This document shows positions 1 through 5,376 of a DNA stretch of 5,376 nt, one piece after another. The position numbers and the translations under genes are program-made. Source of the DNA: Geobacter sp. (GTDB lineage: Bacteria > Desulfobacterota > Desulfuromonadia > Geobacterales > Geobacteraceae); NCBI GenBank assembly GCA_003857395.1, contig RPRC01000311.1, positions 1 to 5,376 on the forward strand, written 5' to 3'. Positions within the stretch are counted from its first letter, which is position 1. Each line of letters begins with the position of its first letter. Under the pieces are notes generated by a model that ran no database searches, had not been told where the DNA came from, and saw only the letters and a list, made by a program, of their open reading frames with translations.

Positions 1-573
1 GCCCGGCAGATGAACCGCCTTGGCCAGCAACTCCGTACGGGCAGCGCTACCTTGAGCGCGCAGAAAATCCAGCAGCGAAGGCAGGATTGCCTCACCCTCC
101 CCCACGCAGATCAGGTCCAGCAGTTCGGCAACCGGTTCCGGATTCAGAAAGAGGGCTGCGCCACCTGCCATGACAAGGGGAAAAGACGCATCTCGGTCCG
201 AGGCAAAGGGAGGGATTCCTGCAAGATCAAAGATGGCCGGGATATTCAGGTAGTCATTTTCGAAGGAAACGGAAAAGGCAAGAACATCAAAGTCGCTCAA
301 AGGGCGCTGGGATTCGAGCGAAAGAAGACGAGACCCCGATTTTTGGTACTCCTTCAACTCAACGGAGGGAGGAAGAAAGGCCCTTTCACAGACAATGTCA
401 GGAAAAGAGTTGCAGAGGGAGTAGACGGCCTGAAAACCAAGGTTACTCATGGCAGTTGCATAATGATTCGGGTAGACAAGACAGACCGTCAGTTTGCCAC
501 CCCAATTCTTGATAACTGCACCCGCCTCCCCGGCCAGCGCCTGTCTGTGATTCTCTTTAATTTTCCATGACAT
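1..573 (-). CDS. B12-binding-domain radical SAM protein, N-terminal part (3' end outside window)
   Basis: I translated the minus strand by hand: 191 codons are open from ATG at 573-571 to the window edge. After a basic N-terminus (MSWKIKENHRQALAGEAG) comes a Rossmann-like segment, LTVCLVYPNHYATAMSNLGF at residues 28-47. Next are VCERAFLP (61-68), FDVLAFSVSFENDYLN (95-110), PLVMAGGAALFLNPEPVAE (132-150) and DLICVGEGEA (153-162). This pattern is typical of the N-terminal cobalamin-binding-like half of radical SAM proteins of the TIGR03960 kind. The CxxxCxxC iron-sulfur motif would follow outside the window, so the catalytic half is not seen. No DxHxxG cobalamin-ligand motif is visible. The start is forced, because an in-frame TGA lies near 631 and no other start codon follows it. 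No Shine-Dalgarno sequence is visible; seven T residues lie just upstream. The substrate is unknown. The gene lies 143 bases downstream of the hybrid kinase. Confidence 0.87.
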   Translation of the reverse strand, partial: MSWKIKENHRQALAGEAGAVIKNWGGKLTVCLVYPNHYATAMSNLGFQAVYSLCNSFPDIVCERAFLPPSVELKEYQKSGSRLLSLESQRPLSDFDVLAFSVSFENDYLNIPAIFDLAGIPPFASDRDASFPLVMAGGAALFLNPEPVAELLDLICVGEGEAILPSLLDFLRAQGSAARTELLAKAVHLPG

Positions 574-716
574 GAAAAAAAGGTACCACGGATGAAGGGG
601 GTTTGAAAGGGAAAAAACTCGCGTGGGGAATCAGTCGTATACGTTGGCAGCGCAAAGGATTTCCGTACGAAACCGGTCACCAGGAAATTACAGATTCGCA
701 GGTCTCCCGGAACGCC
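574..716. other. Intergenic stretch between the hybrid kinase and the radical SAM gene
   Basis: This holds no gene on either strand that I can support. On the minus strand there is a weak 5-6 bp hairpin around GGTTTCGTACGGAAA, a palindrome CGTATACG, and runs of six and seven T. None has the arrangement of a convincing terminator or promoter, so whether the radical SAM gene is co-transcribed with the kinase is undecided. Confidence 0.5.
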
Positions 717-3542
717 TTAGCCTTCAAGTACCCGCTCCAGGACATCCCTGATTTGCCCCAGTTTATAGGGCTTCATGATAATACCCTGGAACCCGAATCT
801 TTTATAATCCGACATGATCGGATCATTTGAATAACCACTGGAAACGATACCTTTCACCTCCGGATCAATCTCCCGAAGAATCCTGATAACCTCACCGCCC
901 CCCATACCTCCAGGAATGGTCAGACCCATAAGCACCGCGGCAAAAGGCTCGTTCGACTCCAAAGCCTGCGTGTAGAGAGACACTGCCTCCTCCCCGTTCC
1001 GGGACAGCGTAACATCATATCCAATAAAACGGAGCATTTCAGCCACAACTTCCCGGATATTTTCTTCGTCATCCATGACGAGAACCTTGCCCTTTACGGT
1101 TTGAGCTTCCACTAGGTTGGCAGTAATTTCCTCCGTGGAAGAAATATATTCTGGAGAATTCGTGGCGGGAAGATAGACAAAAAATGTCGTACCAACGCCA
1201 GGTTTGCTAGAAACAGAAATATGACCGTTGTGATTCTGGACGATTGAATAAACAGTCGACAGCCCTAATCCTTTTCCCAGGTCCTTGGTGGTGAAGTAGG
1301 GATCGAAAATCCGCGGCAGGGCTTCTTCGGGAATCCCCTCTCCCTGGTCGCTGATTGTCACGAGAATATAGCGCCCATCCTGGAAGGGAAGATTGTCATC
1401 CGCTCCCACCTGGACATTCCGGCAGGCAACCTCGATCACCCCGCCGGCAGGCATCGCCTGCTCGGCATTAAGGATAATATTGTTAATGACCTGGCTTATC
1501 TGCCCCTCATCCACCTCAACCAGCCACAGATCATCAGGGATCGTAAACGTGCAGGTTACCTTCGAGCCACTCAAAGAAAATGCCGTGGAATCTCTGATGA
1601 TCTCCGCAATGGACGAAATCTTTTTCACCGGAGCACCGCCACGGGAAAAGGTCAGGAGCTGCTGCGTGAGGTCACGGGCGCGCAATGACGCTTTTTCCGC
1701 ATCGCAAAGCTTCTGGTGAATCTTGTCTCCCACGGAGACATACATCTTGGAAAGAGAGATATTTCCCAGAATCGCCGTCAGGAGATTGTTGAAATCGTGT
1801 GCAATGCCCCCGGCCAGAATACCAATCGACTCCAGCTTCTGAGCCTTAAGGAGTTCCTCTTCCATCTTCCGTTTCTCGGTGATATCCCGAAAAACGAGTA
1901 CGGCCCCAACAATCCGGCTCTCCTTATCCCTGATCGGGGCAGCACTGTCGGCAATAATGCGCTCCTTTCCGTCCCGTGACACCAGGGCGGTATGTTTGGC
2001 AAGCTCACCGAAACAGCCGGTCGTCAGCACCCGTCCCACAGGATTTTCGATTCTCTGCCGGGTTTTTTCGTTAATAATGATAAGCACCTCATCAAGATGC
2101 TTCCCCGCTGCCTCCGTTTGACTCCAACCGGTCAGTGCCTCGGCGACCTTATTGAGGAGAACGATATTCCCCGAAGTATCCGTGGTGACAACACCATCCC
2201 CGATGGAGCGAAGCGTAACCAACAGGCGCTCCGTCTCTCCGGCAAGCGCCTCTTGGGTCATTTTGCGAGCCGTTATGTCATGAACATGCTCCGCCACCAA
2301 AGTAACGTTACCCGCTTCATCGAAAATAGGATATGACCGGATCTCCACATAGCCGACCCGAGGATTAAACTTCTCCCGGAAGACCGGCTTTCCTGTTGCA
2401 AAGACTTCGATCGTATGACACGGTTCACAAACCGCATCCCTGCCGTAGTAAGCCTCGTAGCAACAGGGATGAGCAGCGCGAATCGAATCGGGAACATAGT
2501 CCAAACCCCCATGCCAGTTGGAAAGGACGATGCGATGGTCCTTGTCGATGATGGAGAACAGGTCGGGGATCGCATCAAACACCGAACGGAGCAGCCTTTC
2601 GGACTTTTGGAGCGCCTCTTCGGTCCTCCTCCGCTCCTGCTCTTGGCGCTCTCCCAAGAGACGTGCCTGAAGAATCGGCGCTATCCGGTCGACAATTGCT
2701 TCGAGAAGCTCCCGGTCCTTTTCCGTGTACCCCCGCTCCTTATTGGCTACCGAGAGAAGTCCGATGACGTCACCCCGGTACAAAATGGGAACCGCAAGAA
2801 AACTGTCGACGGCAAGGTGTCCCTCGGGCACGGAAAACCCCTCGTTCGAAAATAACGTCTTCTTCTCGACCAGCGCCCGCCCCCAGAGACCGCCCCACCT
2901 CTCGCGGGGAAACGTGATCGACTTGTCGTGAACCCGACACTCTTCCCATACCTCCCGCGACAGGGAAGGAATAATCAGGTCGCCCGTATCAGTGATTATC
3001 CCGAAAATTCCGTAGCTACTGTCCAGGGCGGGCTTCACGATCTCCAACACCTCCCCGTACATCTCCTCATCGGGAATGGTAAGAAAAACATTCGCAATCT
3101 GGTTCTTGATGGCAAGGATCTTCTCGGAACGCCGCAACCTGCTTTCCATGAGGTGCTTGTAGAGACCCATTTCAATGGTCGATTTGAGGGTAATATCCTG
3201 AAACGGTTTGATGATATAACCGAACGGGTCGGAAACTTTCGCCCTGGCCAAGGTATCGGAATCCGCGTAAGCGGTGAGAAAGATTATCGGGATGTCGACC
3301 TGAGAGCGGATCTGTTCGGCAGCCGTCACCCCATCCATGCCACCATGGAGATTTATGTCCATCAGCACCAGGTCCGGCAGAGTCTGCAGAGCCTGTTCCA
3401 CCGCCTCTTCACCGGACGATACCGTATCGGTCACGGAATATCCCAGCGCCTTGATCCGCTTCTCAATCCCCTTTGCAATGATAAGCTCGTCTTCTACTAT
3501 GAGGATCCTGGTCTTCGACTCTGTTGACGGTTTATGACTCAT
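717..3542 (-). CDS. Hybrid sensor histidine kinase, Rec-GAF-PAS-PAS-HisKA-HATPase-Rec
   Basis: This is an intact 941-residue protein with no membrane segment or signal peptide, so it should act in the cytoplasm. Residues 12-125 form a receiver with acidic pocket E17/D18, phosphoacceptor D62 (LMDINLHGG), T90 and K112. A GAF domain spans about 145-295. A PAS domain spans about 312-425 and carries C360, C361, C372 and C375. A second PAS spans about 437-555. The HisKA H-box AGGIAHDFNN has H582. The ATPase domain (about 675-793) shows the N-box NNIILNAEQAM, G1 DQGEGIP, F-box FDPYFTTK and G2 GKGLGL. The C-terminal receiver (about 818-938) keeps D824/D825 and K924 but reads LMGLTIPGG, with G873 in the phosphoacceptor position. 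It should autophosphorylate at H582, and the D62 receiver is the only plausible internal or incoming Asp site. The signal is unknown; small ligand or redox sensing through GAF and PAS is inferred. The ATG is the only start after an in-frame TGA and has a good ribosome binding site. The stop is TAA. Confidence 0.96.
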   Translation of the reverse strand: MSHKPSTESKTRILIVEDELIIAKGIEKRIKALGYSVTDTVSSGEEAVEQALQTLPDLVLMDINLHGGMDGVTAAEQIRSQVDIPIIFLTAYADSDTLARAKVSDPFGYIIKPFQDITLKSTIEMGLYKHLMESRLRRSEKILAIKNQIANVFLTIPDEEMYGEVLEIVKPALDSSYGIFGIITDTGDLIIPSLSREVWEECRVHDKSITFPRERWGGLWGRALVEKKTLFSNEGFSVPEGHLAVDSFLAVPILYRGDVIGLLSVANKERGYTEKDRELLEAIVDRIAPILQARLLGERQEQERRRTEEALQKSERLLRSVFDAIPDLFSIIDKDHRIVLSNWHGGLDYVPDSIRAAHPCCYEAYYGRDAVCEPCHTIEVFATGKPVFREKFNPRVGYVEIRSYPIFDEAGNVTLVAEHVHDITARKMTQEALAGETERLLVTLRSIGDGVVTTDTSGNIVLLNKVAEALTGWSQTEAAGKHLDEVLIIINEKTRQRIENPVGRVLTTGCFGELAKHTALVSRDGKERIIADSAAPIRDKESRIVGAVLVFRDITEKRKMEEELLKAQKLESIGILAGGIAHDFNNLLTAILGNISLSKMYVSVGDKIHQKLCDAEKASLRARDLTQQLLTFSRGGAPVKKISSIAEIIRDSTAFSLSGSKVTCTFTIPDDLWLVEVDEGQISQVINNIILNAEQAMPAGGVIEVACRNVQVGADDNLPFQDGRYILVTISDQGEGIPEEALPRIFDPYFTTKDLGKGLGLSTVYSIVQNHNGHISVSSKPGVGTTFFVYLPATNSPEYISSTEEITANLVEAQTVKGKVLVMDDEENIREVVAEMLRFIGYDVTLSRNGEEAVSLYTQALESNEPFAAVLMGLTIPGGMGGGEVIRILREIDPEVKGIVSSGYSNDPIMSDYKRFGFQGIIMKPYKLGQIRDVLERVLEG

Positions 3543-3550
3543 GGTTCCTA

Positions 3551-3556
3551 CCTCTC
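3551..3556 (-). promoter_or_regulatory. Ribosome binding site of the hybrid kinase
   Basis: GAGAGG lies 8 bases before the ATG at 3542-3540 on the minus strand, with a second weaker AGGA closer in. It supports that start, which an in-frame TGA just upstream already forces. Confidence 0.7.
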
Positions 3557-3659
3557 ATGCCACGGATCAGAAACGATACCATACTCCAAGCCATCCGGCC
3601 ACGGGTAGATCGCTGTTTAGCAATGTCTCTCGCAAGCCCCCTTCTTCACGAATGTTACC

Positions 3660-3690
3660 AGTATAGCAGATTCTTTTCTCATTAAAACAA
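3660..3690 (-). promoter_or_regulatory. Candidate sigma-70 promoter for the hybrid kinase
   Basis: On the minus strand the -10 is TATACT (3665-3660), preceded by TGC as an extended -10, and the -35 is TTGTTT (3690-3685). The spacer of 19 bases is longer than ideal, which the extended -10 could offset. It would give a leader of about 110 bases before the ATG at 3542. The -35 overlaps the tail of the candidate terminator. Confidence 0.45.
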
Positions 3691-3713
3691 CGGCCAAACA
3701 AGTTTCTGCCGTT
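3684..3713 (-). terminator. Candidate Rho-independent terminator of the disrupted kinase
   Basis: On the minus strand AACGGC pairs perfectly with GCCGTT across a 13-base loop that can add a further AAA/TTT pairing, and the stem is followed by GTTTTAAT. It lies about 50 bases after the TGA at 3765. The stem is short and the T tract has only four consecutive T, so it may be weak. Confidence 0.5.
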
Positions 3714-3764
3714 CATCGTCACCAGCTACCGTTGCCTGGCCCCTGTCCAGTACCGTCAGGCTGC

Positions 3765-3995
3765 TCAACTGAGGGAAGGCAGCCGAAAGCAGATCGTAAA
3801 CGACGCGCCGGCGTCATTTACGAATTCGATCGTTCCATGCAGCTGCCGTGCAAGCAGGGTAACGATCTGCAGCCCCAGCGTTTCGGTATGCATGATGTCC
3901 ACGCCCACCGGAATTCCCACGCCGTCATCGCACACCCGAAGCACAATCATATCATCTTCGGCGGCACGGCAGCTAACGGAAATTTTTCCGCTCCG
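3765..3995 (-). pseudogene. C-terminal half of the HATPase domain, in a shifted frame
   Basis: Read in the frame of the terminal TGA, this stretch continues the ATPase domain: [20 protein letters not shown], then the G1 box DDGVGIP, the G2-like TLGLQIVTLLARQLHGTIEF, and NDAGASFTICFRLPSLS at the end. These are the nucleotide-binding parts missing from the preceding segment. An ATG at 3950-3948 overlaps the upstream TGA as ATGA, so a 61-residue piece could in principle be made by coupled re-initiation. That piece would start inside a beta strand and omit the N-box, so I treat it as a displaced exon-like remnant of the kinase and not as a gene of its own. Confidence 0.72.
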
Positions 3996-4498
3996 CCCCC
4001 AGGGAAGGCATGCTTCAGTGAATTCGAAACCAGCTCATTCAAAATCAGACCGCACGGGATTGCTTCCTCGATACCAAGGCAGAACTCTCCGAGATCGAAT
4101 ACCAAGGCAATGCGGCCCGGGTCTTCCACATAGGAGTGAAGCAGCTGCGAAGCAAGGCTCTCCAGATACTCGCACAGATCGATGGAGGCCAGATCCGCTG
4201 AACTATACAATTGCTCATGAACCATGGCCATTGTCTTGATTCGATCCTGACTTTCCCGGAAAAATCGCAGTGCCTGGTGGTCATGGATATATTCACACTG
4301 TAGTTCAAGGAGCGAGGAAATGATCTGCAGGTTATTCTTTACCCGATGATGGATCTCCTTGAGGAGAATCTCTTTCTCCCGAAGCGACGCAAGGACTTTT
4401 TCCTCGGCACGCTTGCGCTCGATGACTTCCGCTTGCAGGTTGGTATTGGCCTGGGCCAGTTCGACGGTACGCTCTTTCACCAGGACTTCCAGGCTCTC
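3947..4498 (-). CDS. HisKA_2 histidine kinase segment of the disrupted kinase, ending in the frameshift
   Basis: The frame is open from after the second amber codon to a TGA at 3947-3949. It begins [20 protein letters not shown], a coiled coil. HisKA_2 follows: [20 protein letters not shown], with the two His codons at 4346-4351, then LLELQ and [20 protein letters not shown]. The ATPase N-box is seen in [20 protein letters not shown]. After that the frame loses similarity ([15 protein letters not shown]), and the true continuation lies in another minus-strand frame. Without the missing base the product has the phosphoacceptor His but only the first part of its ATP-binding domain, so it should be inactive. 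A separate start would be GTG at 4480, where the purine run GGAGAG next to the stop codon is too far upstream to be convincing. Confidence 0.65.
   Translation of the reverse strand, partial: ESLEVLVKERTVELAQANTNLQAEVIERKRAEEKVLASLREKEILLKEIHHRVKNNLQIISSLLELQCEYIHDHQALRFFRESQDRIKTMAMVHEQLYSSADLASIDLCEYLESLASQLLHSYVEDPGRIALVFDLGEFCLGIEEAIPCGLILNELVSNSLKHAFPGGGAEKFPLAAVPPKMI
3982..4000 (-). other. Frameshift site in the HATPase domain (one base missing)
   Basis: Similarity passes from one minus-strand frame to another between HAFPGG and [11 protein letters not shown]. Adding one base restores a continuous domain. Two homopolymers lie here on the minus strand: five G (3996-4000) and five A (3983-3987). 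An extra G gives [14 protein letters not shown] and an extra A gives [14 protein letters not shown]; both are plausible, so the exact site cannot be fixed. Confidence 0.8.
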
Positions 4499-4501
4499 CT
4501 A
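4499..4501 (-). other. In-frame amber codon 2 (PAS-HisKA_2 linker)
   Basis: TAG sits between AELKKY and [11 protein letters not shown], again with no change of frame and again in a coiled-coil linker. The usual family wording here is KKYQESLE, so CAG to TAG is again the simplest change. The bases TAGGAGAG make a purine run overlapping the stop, but no start codon follows at a good distance. Confidence 0.9.
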
Positions 4502-4990
4502 GTATTTCTTTAACTCAGCTTCGGCCAGCTTGCGCTCCGTAATATCACGCCCGACCACCACCAGCCCCTTGCGCCGCCCATCGGGGTAGAACATGGGCAC
4601 CTTGATAATATCAAAGACCATGGGAGGACCATCCGGCCGCGGGATGGTCTCATCGGCCCGGCTTGGCTTCCTTGCCTGCCAGGCGAGTTCATCAGATTCC
4701 TCACAGGCGAGAAAGGCTTCACGGTAAAAAGAGCTGAATGCTGCCAGGTCGGAATCCTTCTTACCCCGATAGTCAACCGATTCAAGCTGGAAGAGCTGCA
4801 GATCAAACCTATTGGCCTCCAGCCAGCGACCTTCACCATCCTTGAAAGCGACAATGTCAGGCATGGCGTTTATCAGGGTACGCATCCGCTCCTCACTCTC
4901 CTGTAACGCCTCCTTGACCTTCCTGTGTTCGACTATCTCACGGCCAAGGGCAGCATTGACGATTGCCAGTTCATCATTAGACCGAAGCAG
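4499..4990 (-). CDS. PAS sensor segment of the disrupted kinase, between the two in-frame TAG codons
   Basis: The frame is open from directly after the first amber codon (LLRSNDELAIVNAALGREIV, a coiled-coil signalling helix) to the second. The PAS domain begins near MRTLINAMPDIVAFKDGEGR and ends with KGLVVVGRDITERKLAEAEL, the usual PAS/PAC ending before a dimerisation helix. If translated independently, the first ATG is at 4885-4883, preceded by GAGGAG with only about 3-4 bases of spacing. The resulting 128-residue piece would lack the leading helix. No heme, flavin or metal ligand stands out, so the signal is unknown. Retention of a full PAS fold after the stop codon is the main sign that this is part of a longer protein and not a free-standing gene. 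Confidence 0.65.
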   Translation of the reverse strand: MLRSNDELAIVNAALGREIVEHRKVKEALQESEERMRTLINAMPDIVAFKDGEGRWLEANRFDLQLFQLESVDYRGKKDSDLAAFSSFYREAFLACEESDELAWQARKPSRADETIPRPDGPPMVFDIIKVPMFYPDGRRKGLVVVGRDITERKLAEAELKKY

Positions 4991-4993
4991 CTA
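4991..4993 (-). other. In-frame amber codon 1 (receiver-PAS linker)
   Basis: TAG sits between LEARNT and LLRSNDELA with the frame unchanged on both sides. It lies in the helical linker that joins the receiver to the PAS domain. A Gln there would fit the family, and CAG to TAG is a single transition. Confidence 0.9.
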
Positions 4994-5376
4994 GGTATTC
5001 CGGGCTTCCAGCTTCTTCTGGATCGTATGGAGGGAAAGGAGCGTCTCAACCCTGGCCAAGACCTCTTCCGCCTGAAATGGCTTGGTGATGTAATCCGCCG
5101 CGCCCATTCGGAATGCCCTGATTTTGTCAGATGTCTCAGCCAGCGAAGTCATAAAGACTACCGGAATATCACGAGTTTTTTCATTGCTCTTCAAGAATTG
5201 ACATACCTTGAAGCCATCGAGATTCGGCATCACAACATCCAGTAAAATAAGGTCGGGAAGCTGAGACTGGACAAAGCGCATGGCGGCTGCACCATCCTGG
5301 GTCAGGCTGACCTCATAACCGCTTGCAGTGAGGATATCCGACAGGAGCCGCAGATTTGTTTCGCTGTCATCCACTA
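4991..5376 (-). CDS. Response-regulator receiver segment of the disrupted kinase (5' partial)
   Basis: This is the first open segment, 128 codons from the window edge to TAG at 4991-4993. It is a complete CheY-like fold apart from the first strand. The acidic pair is in VDDSETN, the phosphoacceptor Asp lies in DLILLDVVMPNLDG (codon 5237-5239), the conserved Thr is in VVFMTSLAE, and the Lys is in YITKPF. It ends in a helix, LSLHTIQKKLEARNT, that leads straight into the next segment. The GTG at 5374 encodes the Val before the DD pair and is not the true start. On its own this could work as a single-domain response regulator if the amber codon terminates, which is the simplest outcome for this part of the gene. 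It would have no output domain. An automatic gene caller would probably list it as a separate gene. Confidence 0.82.
   Translation of the reverse strand, partial: VDDSETNLRLLSDILTASGYEVSLTQDGAAAMRFVQSQLPDLILLDVVMPNLDGFKVCQFLKSNEKTRDIPVVFMTSLAETSDKIRAFRMGAADYITKPFQAEEVLARVETLLSLHTIQKKLEARNT

Larger units (their letters stand above)
3765..5376 (-). pseudogene. Rec-PAS-HisKA_2 sensor histidine kinase, disrupted by two in-frame TAG codons and a one-base frameshift
   Basis: One continuous homologous protein can be followed from the right edge to the TGA at 3765-3767. It consists of a receiver, a signalling helix, a PAS domain ending in VVVGRDITERK, a coiled coil with an ERTVEL motif, a HisKA_2 domain with [20 protein letters not shown], and a HATPase. 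TAG codons interrupt it at 4991-4993 and 4499-4501 without any change of frame. The third break is a missing base between about 3982 and 4000: the HATPase switches frame between SLKHAFPGG and [21 protein letters not shown]. The 5' end lies outside the window, probably by only about ten codons, because the receiver already begins at its VDDSE motif. If restored, this would be a soluble kinase of roughly 540 residues. Decay or sequence error is most likely; TAG read-through is the alternative. I am sure that this is one ancestral gene and unsure whether it is still expressed whole. Confidence 0.8.

Noticed and set aside
10..570. A 186-codon plus-strand open frame
   Set aside because: It lies exactly opposite the radical SAM coding region, is very rich in Lys, Arg and Gln, and shows no domain. 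The minus-strand reading has clear family motifs.
610..655. A promoter with TATACG as -10 for the radical SAM gene
   Set aside because: No acceptable -35 lies at 16-19 bases upstream, and no sigma-54 GG-GC pair is present.
489..680. A 63-codon minus-strand open frame overlapping the radical SAM start
   Set aside because: It is out of frame with the radical SAM gene and overlaps its first 28 codons or so. It has no motif and no ribosome binding site that I can see.
2415..2429. CEPCH as a covalent heme c site
   Set aside because: The protein has no signal peptide or membrane segment, and c-type heme attachment occurs outside the cytoplasm.
2928..3527. A 199-codon plus-strand open frame
   Set aside because: It is antisense to the receiver and GAF parts of the hybrid kinase and shows no recognisable motif. 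The other plus-strand frames over that gene are the same kind of shadow.
3532..3594. A 20-residue minus-strand frame overlapping the start of the hybrid kinase, possible leader peptide
   Set aside because: It has a weak ribosome binding site and no attenuator-like sequence, and the kinase has its own good ribosome binding site.
4499..4990. Separate small genes in an operon instead of one broken kinase
   Set aside because: The breaks fall inside linkers and inside the ATPase fold, re-initiation signals are poor, and the pieces together make exactly one familiar Rec-PAS-HisKA_2-HATPase protein.
1..5376. CRISPR array, insertion sequence, tRNA or rRNA
   Set aside because: No repeat-spacer pattern, transposase, terminal inverted repeats or RNA gene sequence was seen on either strand.

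Overview
The window reads as a piece of a Desulfobacterota-like genome. Geobacter/Desulfuromonas relatives are my best guess, from protein style only: soluble multi-PAS kinases, a PAS domain with a CCY...CxxC cysteine cluster, and a cobalamin-type radical SAM protein with the NPEPVAE...VGEGE signature. GC content is moderate. Every gene I can support lies on the minus strand, so the order of transcription runs from high to low coordinates. The long plus-strand open frames are antisense shadows.

Region 5376-3765 holds a Rec - coiled coil - PAS - coiled coil - HisKA_2 - HATPase sensor kinase whose first few codons lie outside the window. The protein similarity is continuous from end to end, but the reading frame is broken three times. 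There are two in-frame amber codons (TAG at 4991-4993 and 4499-4501), each at a helical linker position where a Gln (CAG) would be expected. There is also one missing base between about 3982 and 4000, inside the HATPase domain. The gene ends with TGA at 3765. It is most simply a decaying gene or a stretch with sequence errors, but amber read-through has to be considered.

Region 3764-3543 (222 bases) is intergenic. It carries a candidate intrinsic terminator (3713-3684) for the broken kinase, a candidate sigma-70 promoter with an extended -10 (3690-3660) whose -35 overlaps the terminator, and a good ribosome binding site for the next gene.

Region 3542-717 is an intact 941-residue soluble hybrid histidine kinase: Rec - GAF - PAS - PAS - HisKA - HATPase - Rec. 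Its N-terminal receiver keeps the phosphorylatable Asp62. Its C-terminal receiver has Gly873 where the phosphoacceptor Asp should be.

Region 716-574 (143 bases) is intergenic, with no convincing promoter or terminator. Region 573-1 is the N-terminal 191 codons of a B12-binding-domain radical SAM protein that runs off the left edge. The two kinases could form a phosphorelay, with the HisKA_2 protein or another kinase feeding the Asp62 receiver, but that is inference from proximity. The radical SAM protein is probably unrelated housekeeping or tailoring chemistry.
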